A stretch of DNA of 6,470 nt from JANNGC01 sp043758205. GTDB taxonomy: Bacteria > Verrucomicrobiota > Verrucomicrobiia > Limisphaerales > SIBH01. Below the pieces are notes generated by a model. It had not been told where the DNA came from and searched no databases. It was given only the letters and a program-made list of their open reading frames with translations. Positions 1 through 5,877 of this stretch are shown in pieces; the first letter of the stretch is position 1; every line of letters starts with the position of its first letter. The stretch covers positions 1-6,470 of the forward strand of contig JAYVNY010000044.1 of the NCBI GenBank assembly GCA_043758205.1, in the 5' to 3' direction. The translations under genes and the position numbers were made by a program.

Positions 1-50
1 TCACTCCCGTCCGCACGCGCTTGATTTGCCCAGACGCGGACTCCGTGGCT

Positions 51-83
51 CCCTCTCCCGGAGGGAGAGGGCTGGGGTGAGGG
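51..83. repeat. REP-like palindromic repeat element
   Basis: CCCTCTCCC (51-59) and GGGAGAGGG (63-71) form a perfect 9-base-pair stem around a 3-base loop. The tail GCTGGGGTGAGGG follows on the plus strand. Read on the minus strand, this is the CCCTCACCCC…CCCTCTCCC…GGGAGAGGG pattern that I recall as a dispersed intergenic repeat in many GC-rich bacterial genomes. It lies 55 bases past the moeA stop codon, a typical place for such elements, and could stabilise the moeA transcript 3' end or help end transcription. There is no U-tract, so it is not a classical intrinsic terminator. The hairpin is seen directly; membership in a dispersed family is recalled and was not checked against this genome. 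Confidence 0.65.
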
Positions 84-137
84 GGAAGACGTTGGGGAAC
101 CGCCGGGCCTGTTCGGAAGTTACTTTTGGCCATCGCT

Positions 138-1334
138 CTAGCCGAGCGGATGCACCATCACCCTCGTTCCTGCCGCGAGCTGGGTGTCCGGCGCGACTTC
201 CACGAGACGGTTCGCGCGGGCCAGGGAACCGAGTGCGTGCGAGGCTTGCGGGCCGCTGCTCCAGACCTGGCCCGCGTCGTCCACGCGTACGCGAAAAAAG
301 TGCCGCCGTCCGCCGCGATTATGCAACGGCTCCGCCAGCACCGCCGGGTGGGACGGCAGTGACAAATCGAGCGCGCCCTGCATCCGCAAAATCGCCGGGC
401 GCACCAGCACGAGAAATGTGACGAACGCGGAGACGGGATTGCCCGGCAGTCCGAAAAGAAATTTGCCGCCGAGTTTGCCGAACACGAACGGCTTCCCCGG
501 CTTCATCGCCACTTGCCAGAAGTCCACCGTGCCGCCAAGGGCCTCGAACACCGCCTTCACCAGATCGTGATCGCCGACCGACACGCCGCCGGTCGTGATC
601 ACGGCGTCGCACTCGGCGAACGCTTGCTCCAGCGCATCGCGGGTTGCTTCGATCGAGTCGCGCACGAGCGGATAAACCTTGGTCCCGCCGCCGCAATCCG
701 AGACGAGCGCGGCGACGGCCAGACGGTTGCTCTCGTAAATTTGTCCCGGCGCGAGCGGTACGCCCGCTTCGATCAGCTCATTGCCCGTGCCGAGAATTCC
801 CATCAACGGACAGGCACCCACGCGCACGCGTTCCACTCCGAGCGCGCCGCACAAGGCCAGTCGCGCCGCGCTCAACCGTTCGCCCGCCGGCACCACGAGT
901 TCGCCACGCTTCACGTCCTCGCCCGCGAGCCGCACGTTTTCCCACGGCTTCACCGCGTCGAGCACCGAGATGGAATCGCCGTGGGCGCGCGTGTCCTCCT
1001 GCATGACCACGGCGTCCGCCCCGGCGGGCAGGGGCGAGCCGGTGAAGAGCCGCACGCACGTCCCCTGCTCCACCGCGCCCGTGAACAGCGCGCCGGCGGC
1101 GACCGCGCCGATTTTTTTCAGCACGACGGCCGAATCAGTTCCGGCCCCGGCGACATCCGCCGCGCGCAGCGCGTAGCCGTCCATCGCGGAATTGTCGAAC
1201 GGCGGCAGCGCCAGCGGCGCGATGACCGGCTCCGCCAACACGCGCCCCGCGGCGGCACGGAGTGAAATCATTTCACTGGCGAGCGATGGGACGGCGGCGC
1301 GGATGCGGGCCAGCGCTTCTTCGACTTCAAGCAT
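138..1334 (-). CDS. moeA: Molybdopterin molybdotransferase MoeA
   Basis: This gene encodes a complete 398-residue MoeA, close to the usual ~400-410. MoeA inserts molybdate into adenylylated molybdopterin, releasing AMP and giving active molybdenum cofactor in the cytoplasm. Family motifs appear in order: PPFDNSAMDGYA (residues ~44-55), FTGSPLPAGADAVVMQED (97-114), a GTGNELIEAG segment (182-191), the MoCF-domain signature TTGGVSVGDHDLVK (247-260), MKPGKPFVFG (277-286) and GLPGNPVSAFVTF (295-307), then the C-terminal MoeA domain IV. The acidic residue of the GDHD motif matches the catalytic aspartate known in E. coli MoeA. The ATG at 1332-1334 is chosen because the protein starts right at the family N-terminus (LEVEEALARI). 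No clear Shine-Dalgarno sequence precedes it. No other moa/mob genes are present; the neighbour mqnE is divergent. I see no frameshift or missing key residue. Confidence 0.97.
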   Translation of the reverse strand: MLEVEEALARIRAAVPSLASEMISLRAAAGRVLAEPVIAPLALPPFDNSAMDGYALRAADVAGAGTDSAVVLKKIGAVAAGALFTGAVEQGTCVRLFTGSPLPAGADAVVMQEDTRAHGDSISVLDAVKPWENVRLAGEDVKRGELVVPAGERLSAARLALCGALGVERVRVGACPLMGILGTGNELIEAGVPLAPGQIYESNRLAVAALVSDCGGGTKVYPLVRDSIEATRDALEQAFAECDAVITTGGVSVGDHDLVKAVFEALGGTVDFWQVAMKPGKPFVFGKLGGKFLFGLPGNPVSAFVTFLVLVRPAILRMQGALDLSLPSHPAVLAEPLHNRGGRRHFFRVRVDDAGQVWSSGPQASHALGSLARANRLVEVAPDTQLAAGTRVMVHPLG

Positions 1335-1386
1335 GAGGCAGTGTTTGCGCGGGGCGGAAAATTGCCAGCCGGAAACGGGCCGAGAT

Positions 1387-1489
1387 GGTGGGGCGTCGTC
1401 GCTCCGCGCGCGCCGGGCTGGGCCGGGCGGGACGCGGTGGAACTGAACCAGTCCTCACCCCGGCGCGCGCGGAGCGGCAACGCCCCACC
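1387..1489. repeat. Long near-perfect inverted repeat in moeA-mqnE spacer
   Basis: The left arm (1387-1417) and right arm (1459-1489) are 31 bases each and pair end to end, with one mismatch (1397 C opposite 1479 A) and one G-T pair (1399/1477). They flank a 41-base loop (1418-1458). The core GCTCCGCGCGCGCCGGG (1401-1417) is perfectly matched. A few more pairs (1419-1422 with 1454-1457, one of them G-T) could extend the stem past the 1418/1458 mismatch. The element fills the middle of the 212-base divergent spacer and ends 57 bases before the mqnE start. It could be a palindromic mobile repeat (MITE/REP-like), a structured mqnE leader, or a barrier between the two divergent promoters. No target-site duplication is visible at its edges and there is no U-tract after either arm. 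The structure is read directly; its role is unknown. Confidence 0.85.
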
Positions 1490-1546
1490 TGCGCGCGACT
1501 TTCCCTTTTCCACCCGCGCCGTTCTTGCCGTAGGCTGCGCGCGGAT

Positions 1547-2722
1547 ATGGAACTGCCCTTGCATCTGCACCGCTCGGAGCTGCGCGACCTTTACGATCAG
1601 GTGGTGGCGGGAGGACGGCTTTCCGAGGCGGACGCGCTGCGTTTGTTCGAGACGAAGGACTTGCACGCGCTCGGGTCCATCGCGGATTTCGCGCGGCAGC
1701 GTAAGGTCGGCACGCGTGCGAGCTACATCATCAACCGCTACATCAATTACTCGAACTACTGCATCCTCTCCTGCCAGTTCTGCGCCTTCTCGAAAAAGAA
1801 ACGCGACGCGGACGGCTTTCAACTGACCACCGAACAGATCGTGGAGAAGGCGCGCGAGGCGTTGCGGCTCGGCATCACCGAACTGCACATCGTGGGCGGG
1901 CTGCATCCGTCGCTGCCGTTCAGCTACTACACGGACATGTTGCACGCGCTCAAAACGCTCGACGCGCGGCTGCAACTCAAGTGTTTCACCGCGATTGAAA
2001 TCCTGCACCTCGCCTGGCTCGGCAAACGCACGGTGGAGCAAACCTTGCGCGAGTTGAAAGACGCGGGGCTGGCCTCGCTGACCGGCGGCGGCGCGGAAAT
2101 TTTCCGCCAGGAAGTGCGTTCGCAAATCGCCCGGGGCAAGGAGTCGGCGGCGGAATACCTCGACGTGCATCGCCAGTGGCACCGGCTGGGCGGGCGCAGC
2201 ACTTGCACGATGCTCTACGGCCACGTCGAGACGCTGGCGGATCGCGTGGATCATTTGCGCCAGTTGCGCGCGCTTCAGGACGAGACGCATGGCTTCACCG
2301 GCTTCGTCCCGCTCGCGTATCAGCCGGACAACAACCTCATTGAGGTGCAGCACCCGCCGACCGGCTTCGACTCGCTCCGCACCATCGCGGTGAGCCGGCT
2401 CTATCTCGACAACTTCGAGCACATCACCGCGTATTGGGTCGGCCTCGGCCTCAAGCTCGCGCAAGTCGCCCTGAGCTACGGCGCGGATGATTTGCACGGC
2501 ACGATCATCGAGGAGCACATCTTCCACATGGCCGGCGCGAAGTCGCCGCAACTCCAGACCGAGGCCGCGATGGTGAAGGCCATTCGCGAAGCGGGGCGCA
2601 CGCCGGTGCAGCGCGGAACTTTTTACGAGCCGCTCAAGGTGTGGGAGGACGCGCCGGGAGCATCCGTCCGAGCGCTGACCGGTCAAGCCGAGGCGCTCGC
2701 CGTCACTCCGGCCACAGTGTGA
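1547..2722 (+). CDS. mqnE: Aminofutalosine synthase MqnE (radical SAM)
   Basis: This gene encodes a cytoplasmic radical SAM enzyme of the futalosine route to menaquinone. In the family, MqnE adds the adenosyl radical to 3-[(1-carboxyvinyl)oxy]benzoate to give aminofutalosine. The 391-residue product carries the [4Fe-4S]-binding CX3CX2C motif at C72, C76 and C79 (NYCILSCQFCAF), preceded by INRYINYSN. Downstream are ELHIVGGLHPSLPFSYY, the glycine-rich SLTGGGAEIF, TMLYGHVET, and the MqnE-type FVPLAYQPDNN and LKLAQVALSYGADDLHGT. These last motifs separate MqnE from its relatives MqnC and CofH. The frame stays open upstream to 1385, but the extra 54 residues are Arg-rich, unlike the family, and read through the inverted repeat, so the ATG at 1547 is preferred. 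Only a weak AGG (1532-1534) precedes it. No other mqn gene is in the window. Confidence 0.95.
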   Translation: MELPLHLHRSELRDLYDQVVAGGRLSEADALRLFETKDLHALGSIADFARQRKVGTRASYIINRYINYSNYCILSCQFCAFSKKKRDADGFQLTTEQIVEKAREALRLGITELHIVGGLHPSLPFSYYTDMLHALKTLDARLQLKCFTAIEILHLAWLGKRTVEQTLRELKDAGLASLTGGGAEIFRQEVRSQIARGKESAAEYLDVHRQWHRLGGRSTCTMLYGHVETLADRVDHLRQLRALQDETHGFTGFVPLAYQPDNNLIEVQHPPTGFDSLRTIAVSRLYLDNFEHITAYWVGLGLKLAQVALSYGADDLHGTIIEEHIFHMAGAKSPQLQTEAAMVKAIREAGRTPVQRGTFYEPLKVWEDAPGASVRALTGQAEALAVTPATV

Positions 2723-2779
2723 AGAGACCCGACTTTCTGGTAGCGCGCCCGCCGGGCTTCGGGTACAGGTTCGCGCTCA

Positions 2780-3790
2780 ATGAATTCAGAAAAAATTGTC
2801 GTTTGTGGCGGTGGCGGTTTCATCGGCGGACATCTCGTCGGTGACCTGTTGCGCCAGGGTCATCGTGACATCCGCTCCGTGGATGCCAAACCGATAGGCG
2901 ATTGGTACCAGACATTTCCGACCGTCGAGAACTTACAACTTGATCTGCGCGATCTGTCGGCGTGTGAGAAGGCGCTGGAGGGTGCCACGGAAGTGTACAA
3001 TCTCGCCGCCGACATGGGCGGCATGGGCTTCATCGAGAACAACCGCGCGCTCTGCATGTTGACCGTGCTGATCAACACCCACCTGCTGATGGCGGCGAAG
3101 AAGTTCGGCGTGAAGCGGTTTTTCTACGCGTCGAGTGCGTGCGTGTACAACGCCGACAAGCAGACCGACCCGAACGTGACCGCGTTGAAGGAAGCGGACG
3201 CGTATCCCGCGATGCCCGAGGACGGCTACGGCTGGGAGAAACTTTTCAGCGAGCGCATGTGCCGGCATTTCCGCGAGGACTTCGGCATCGCCACGCGCAT
3301 GGCGCGCTATCACAACGTCTATGGCCCGCACGGCACCTGGACGGGCGGACGCGAGAAGGCCCCGGCGGCGATTTGCCGGAAGGTCATTCAGGCCAAGCTC
3401 TCCGGGAAACACGACATCGAAATCTGGGGCGACGGCCAGCAGACGCGGAGCTTCATGTATATTGACGACTGCCTGCTCGGCACGCAGCGACTCCTGCACA
3501 GCGACATCATTGAACCGCTCAACATCGGCAGCAGCGAACTTGTTTCCATCAATCAACTCGTGGACATCGTGGAAGGCATCGCGGGCGTGAAGCTAAAGCG
3601 CCATTACAATCTCAGCGCGCCCAAGGGCGTGAACGGCCGCAATAGCGACAACACGCGCATCAAGGAACTGATGAGCTGGGAGCCGTCCACGCGCCTGCGC
3701 GACGGGCTGGAGAAAACCTACGCCTGGATTCACGAACAGATCGTGACTGGCGCACGGGACAAGTCGGCCCCGGCGCTGGCTTACGCCTGA
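2780..3790 (+). CDS. GDP-mannose 3,5-epimerase (NAD-dependent, SDR family)
   Basis: This is a 336-residue extended short-chain dehydrogenase/reductase, close in length and motifs to plant GDP-mannose 3,5-epimerase. That enzyme converts GDP-D-mannose to GDP-L-galactose and GDP-L-gulose through a keto intermediate with bound NAD. Seen here: the Rossmann glycine motif CGGGGFIGGH (residues 9-18), NLAADMGGMGFIENN (74-88), the SSAC motif with the likely acid/base Cys121, YGWEK with Tyr150 and Lys154 (YxxxK), TWTGGREKAPAA with Lys193 as the second acid/base residue, WGDGQQTRSFMYIDD (216-230), and NGRNSDN (285-291). The start at 2780 places the glycine motif at its normal depth; an AGG (2767-2769) lies 10 bases upstream. 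It follows mqnE by 57 bases with no obvious terminator between, so read-through is possible. The motif agreement favours this call over a generic UDP-glucose 4-epimerase-like enzyme; the exact product is inferred. Confidence 0.88.
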   Translation: MNSEKIVVCGGGGFIGGHLVGDLLRQGHRDIRSVDAKPIGDWYQTFPTVENLQLDLRDLSACEKALEGATEVYNLAADMGGMGFIENNRALCMLTVLINTHLLMAAKKFGVKRFFYASSACVYNADKQTDPNVTALKEADAYPAMPEDGYGWEKLFSERMCRHFREDFGIATRMARYHNVYGPHGTWTGGREKAPAAICRKVIQAKLSGKHDIEIWGDGQQTRSFMYIDDCLLGTQRLLHSDIIEPLNIGSSELVSINQLVDIVEGIAGVKLKRHYNLSAPKGVNGRNSDNTRIKELMSWEPSTRLRDGLEKTYAWIHEQIVTGARDKSAPALAYA

Positions 3791-3820
3791 CGAACCAAGC
3801 GTTGCCGGACCGGTTCTACC

Positions 3821-3851
3821 AAAAAAAGGCGTCTGGAAAACCAGACGCCTT
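3821..3851 (-). terminator. Rho-independent terminator of the adaptor operon
   Basis: A perfect 11-base-pair stem, AAGGCGTCTGG (3826-3836) with CCAGACGCCTT (3841-3851), closes a 4-base loop. Read on the minus strand it is followed at once by seven T residues (3827-3821, the first two shared with the stem foot). It begins 18 bases after the adaptor stop codon (3870-3872), so it should end the DUF4956/HlyD operon. On the plus strand it lies 35 bases past the epimerase stop but is followed by TCGAAATTGG rather than a T-run. Any termination of the epimerase transcript there would therefore be weaker. The stem and T-tract are seen directly. Confidence 0.93.
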
Positions 3852-3869
3852 CGAAATTGGGAACAGGGT

Positions 3870-4946
3870 TTATCGCTTGGCCACGATCAAATCCACCGGC
3901 TCGCCGGGGATGAGCGTCATCTCCGCCGGAACAGACACGGAGAAGGGCAGGCCCATCTCGATTTTCACGCCGGGCTGCACCGGGATGAGCGTGGGCGTGA
4001 TTTGCTCAAGCTGTCCGCTCACTTCCAACACGACGCCTTGCGCCTGTTCCCGTTTGGGGGTGAGTTTGCGGATGGTGACCAAGTCGCCCTGTTTCGGCAC
4101 TTCGTTGAAGGGCTTGCGGACGTAGCCGATGATGCGGGTGGGCTGCAAGGCGCTGATGGTGACGATGGGGACGTTGGCGTTGGCGACAATCTTCTCACCC
4201 TGGTAGCGGAAGACGGCGCTGACCATGCCGTCAATCGGGGACTTGATGGAAATAATCTGCCCCTTGGAACGGAGCACTTCTTCCGCGGCCTGGATGTTGT
4301 CCGCGATCACTTTGTCCGCCTCGGCAATGGGACCAGGGGTCAATTTGGGCAGGGTCTTTTCTTTTTCGGCCAGGTAAATTTCGCCTTCGATGACGTTGGT
4401 GGCCATGGCCGAGGCTTCAGCCAGGACCAGTTCATACTCGGATTCCGACGCGAGCGGTGGAGTGTTGGTCAAGAGATTGTGCAGCCGGTCCGCTTCCTTG
4501 CGTTTGAAGAAGGCCTGAACGCGCACGAGGTTCAATTCGACTCGTTCCTTGTGCAATTCCAAACGGGCCAGTTCGTAGCTCTGTTCGTTACGCTTCATGT
4601 CCAGTTCCATGCGGGCGCGCATCACTTTCATCTCGGTCTCAACCTGGCGGAAGGACGCCTCCAGCGTGGCCGTATCCATGGTGCTGACCACGGCGATTTC
4701 CTCGCCGGCGGCCACGCGCTGGAAGCGCTTGACCTTGAGTTCCTTGAGCGTGCCGTCCACCGAACTGATGACATTGGCGCGCACGGCCTCGACCTCGCCG
4801 ATGATATTGCTGGGGACGACGTATTGCTTCCACAGCAGGATGACGCCGAGCAGGACGACCACGAAGGTCATCAGCGGCATGACTTGGATGCGGAACTCCC
4901 GCCAGCGTTCAGCGGGCGGCGTGGGGATGGGGGGTAGCGATTCCAT
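3870..4946 (-). CDS. HlyD-type membrane fusion/periplasmic adaptor protein
   Basis: This is a 358-residue protein with the layout of HlyD/EmrA-type adaptors, which bridge an inner-membrane partner to the periplasm or an outer-membrane channel. In order: a short Pro-rich cytoplasmic N-terminus (1-20), one membrane anchor (~23-42), a first half of a biotinyl/lipoyl-like domain (~48-88, with VDGTLKELKV and the RVAAGEEI turn), a long charged alpha-helical hairpin (~92-228), the second lipoyl half (~233-265, IKSPIDGMVSAVFRYQGEKI), and a beta-barrel C-terminal part (~268-358). The start at 4944-4946 has a good Shine-Dalgarno sequence (GAGG, minus strand, 4959-4956) 9 bases upstream, inside the end of the preceding gene. 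It is the second gene of a tight pair with the DUF4956 protein (4-base gap) and is followed by a strong terminator. No ABC, MFS, RND or TolC-like gene is nearby, so the transported substrate, if any, cannot be named. Confidence 0.88.
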   Translation of the reverse strand: MESLPPIPTPPAERWREFRIQVMPLMTFVVVLLGVILLWKQYVVPSNIIGEVEAVRANVISSVDGTLKELKVKRFQRVAAGEEIAVVSTMDTATLEASFRQVETEMKVMRARMELDMKRNEQSYELARLELHKERVELNLVRVQAFFKRKEADRLHNLLTNTPPLASESEYELVLAEASAMATNVIEGEIYLAEKEKTLPKLTPGPIAEADKVIADNIQAAEEVLRSKGQIISIKSPIDGMVSAVFRYQGEKIVANANVPIVTISALQPTRIIGYVRKPFNEVPKQGDLVTIRKLTPKREQAQGVVLEVSGQLEQITPTLIPVQPGVKIEMGLPFSVSVPAEMTLIPGEPVDLIVAKR

Positions 4947-4950
4947 GTTA

Positions 4951-5646
4951 TTAAACCTCAGATTGATCTTCCGCCTGCATGCTGGTCACGCGCGAGACCC
5001 CGGTGGTGGAGCGCAGTTCGGTGAGCATTTCTTCCATGCGTTTCGGGTCACGCAACAGGAGACGGTAGGAAAGGTCGGTGCCTTCATAGCCTTCATGGGA
5101 GCGCTGGCTGGCGCAGAGCGTGCGGCGGCTGTGGCGATTCAAGGTGCGGGCTAGGTCAGGCAGTTCGAGCAGCGGACGCGCCCAGTGCAGGTTCACAATC
5201 AAATCGTAGCGATGACGGCTGCCGAAGGAAGTCGTCCATAGATACAGCATGGCAATGGAAATCAACCCGCAGCCAATGACGGCGGTGGTGAATTTCTGCG
5301 AACCGCACGCGAGCCCGATGACCAGCGCGGTGAGCACATAGACTGTATCCAGCGTGTCGCGCAAAATGTTGCGGAAGCGGACAATGGCGAAGACCGCCAT
5401 CATGCCGAAGGCCGTGACAATACTGTTCGCCAACACGCCCATGACGATGGAGACAATGACCGGCATAAGCACCAGGGCGTTCACAAACGAACGGGAGTAG
5501 GACAACCCAGAGTGCGTAAGCATATACACCCACGCCACGATGTGCCCCATCGCGAAGGCGAGGAGAAGCCCCAAGGCCAAGGCAGGGAAATTGGTCGGCG
5601 CAATGCCGTAATCCCCGTGCATAAAGGCGTCAAATATCGAATCCAT
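4951..5646 (-). CDS. DUF4956-type integral membrane protein
   Basis: This is a 231-residue inner-membrane protein resembling the DUF4956 family, whose function is unknown. Hydrophobic segments lie at about 20-43, 54-74, 76-90, 101-115 and 119-138. The stretch between them, AVFAIVRFRNILRDTLDTVY (84-103), ends in charged residues and is followed by a glycine-rich IGLACG (110-115); I recall this as the family hallmark. The C-terminal half (~145-231) is soluble and ends in a segment (LSYRLLLRDPKRMEEMLTELRS) that reads like a small ferredoxin-like/ACT-type fold, an inference from its pattern. The ATG at 5644-5646 is chosen because it has a GGTGAGG ribosome site and starts just before the first membrane segment. 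The same frame runs back to 5745, but those 33 residues look unlike a family N-terminus and overlap a candidate promoter. It is the first gene of a pair with the downstream adaptor. DUF4956 genes elsewhere often sit beside VTC-like polyphosphate polymerase genes; none is present here. Confidence 0.82.
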   Translation of the reverse strand: MDSIFDAFMHGDYGIAPTNFPALALGLLLAFAMGHIVAWVYMLTHSGLSYSRSFVNALVLMPVIVSIVMGVLANSIVTAFGMMAVFAIVRFRNILRDTLDTVYVLTALVIGLACGSQKFTTAVIGCGLISIAMLYLWTTSFGSRHRYDLIVNLHWARPLLELPDLARTLNRHSRRTLCASQRSHEGYEGTDLSYRLLLRDPKRMEEMLTELRSTTGVSRVTSMQAEDQSEV

Positions 5647-5654
5647 AAAAAAAA

Positions 5655-5664
5655 TTACCTCACC
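5655..5664 (-). promoter_or_regulatory. Ribosome binding site deciding the DUF4956 start
   Basis: On the minus strand GGTGAGG (5664-5658) lies 11 bases before the ATG at 5646. The last 8 bases of the gap are an uninterrupted T-run (5654-5647). The spacing is slightly long but workable. It supports the start at 5646 over the longer frame from 5745. Confidence 0.65.
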
Positions 5665-5708
5665 ACAGCGGCATGACTCCACGCTAATGCCCGGTGAGTT
5701 TGTCGCGT

Positions 5709-5739
5709 ATTCTTCACAAAATTGGTTCCGCGTTGTCAA
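5709..5739 (-). promoter_or_regulatory. Candidate sigma-70 promoter for the DUF4956-adaptor operon
   Basis: On the minus strand a perfect consensus -35 box, TTGACA (5739-5734), lies in the otherwise unassigned spacer 88 bases upstream of the ATG at 5646. The best -10-like hexamer is AAGAAT (5714-5709), matching four of six consensus positions at a rather long 19-base spacing. The -35 is convincing as a string, the -10 is not, and the host's sigma-factor preferences are unknown. Confidence 0.3.
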
Positions 5740-5761
5740 GCGCACCGGCCCACCGTGGAAT

Positions 5762-5803
5762 TACGAAGTGGCATCTTCGTACCGCCCTTGGTTCGGCGCC
5801 AAG
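5762..5803. repeat. Two adjacent small inverted repeats 3' of the TPR gene
   Basis: TACGAAG (5762-5768) and CTTCGTA (5775-5781) form a perfect 7-base-pair stem with a 6-base loop. Just beyond, CTTGG (5787-5791) and CCAAG (5799-5803) form a second, weaker stem enclosing TTCGGCG. Both lie between the TPR gene's stop (5878) and the candidate promoter of the next gene. Neither is followed by a T-run on the minus strand, so they are not classical terminators. They may protect the 3' end of the TPR mRNA, bind a regulator, or be chance. Apart from these and the -35 box, I see no gene in 5747-5877. Confidence 0.45.
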
Positions 5804-5877
5804 TCCCAAGACTAGCGGACGTTCGTTAAAAATCTTTACTGCCAGACAGTTTTCCCGGTCCCGAGCGGGGTTTCGCG

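Noticed and set aside
1..24. A possible stop codon (TCA at 1-3, TGA on the minus strand) of another gene at the left edge
   Set aside because: The frame reads through the REP-like element and has no recognisable protein content, so I cannot support a gene here.
26..421. A 131-codon plus-strand open frame over the left edge and the moeA 3' end
   Set aside because: It reads through the REP-like repeat and then antisense to moeA. The Arg/Pro/Ala-rich translation is a GC-bias artefact.
513..1265. A 250-codon open frame on the plus strand opposite moeA
   Set aside because: It is the mirrored register of moeA, and its His/Arg-rich translation has no known motif.
1385..1546. A 54-residue N-terminal extension of MqnE from the ATG at 1385
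   Set aside because: The extension is Arg-rich, unlike any MqnE N-terminus I know, and it runs through the inverted repeat. The protein starting at 1547 begins where the family does.
1268..2686. A 472-codon open frame on the minus strand opposite mqnE
   Set aside because: It lies codon-for-codon opposite mqnE and stays open because mqnE avoids TTA, CTA and TCA codons. Its translation is Arg/Ala/Val-rich with no recognisable domain, while mqnE is a clear enzyme.
2723..2779. A small GCCC/GGGC hairpin in the mqnE-epimerase gap
   Set aside because: The stem is only four base pairs with no T-run after it, which is expected by chance in GC-rich DNA.
2933..3556. A 207-codon open frame on the minus strand opposite the epimerase gene
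   Set aside because: It is the mirrored register of the epimerase; no domain and no credible start context.
4002..4937. A 311-codon open frame on the plus strand opposite the adaptor gene
   Set aside because: It is in the same mirrored register as above. The His/Asp/Phe-rich translation is the typical shadow of a Glu/Lys/Val-rich helical protein, and the minus-strand gene has a ribosome site, operon context and terminator.
5647..5745. A 33-residue N-terminal extension of the DUF4956 protein
   Set aside because: The GGTGAGG site and the first membrane segment favour the start at 5646. The extension would also overlap the candidate promoter.
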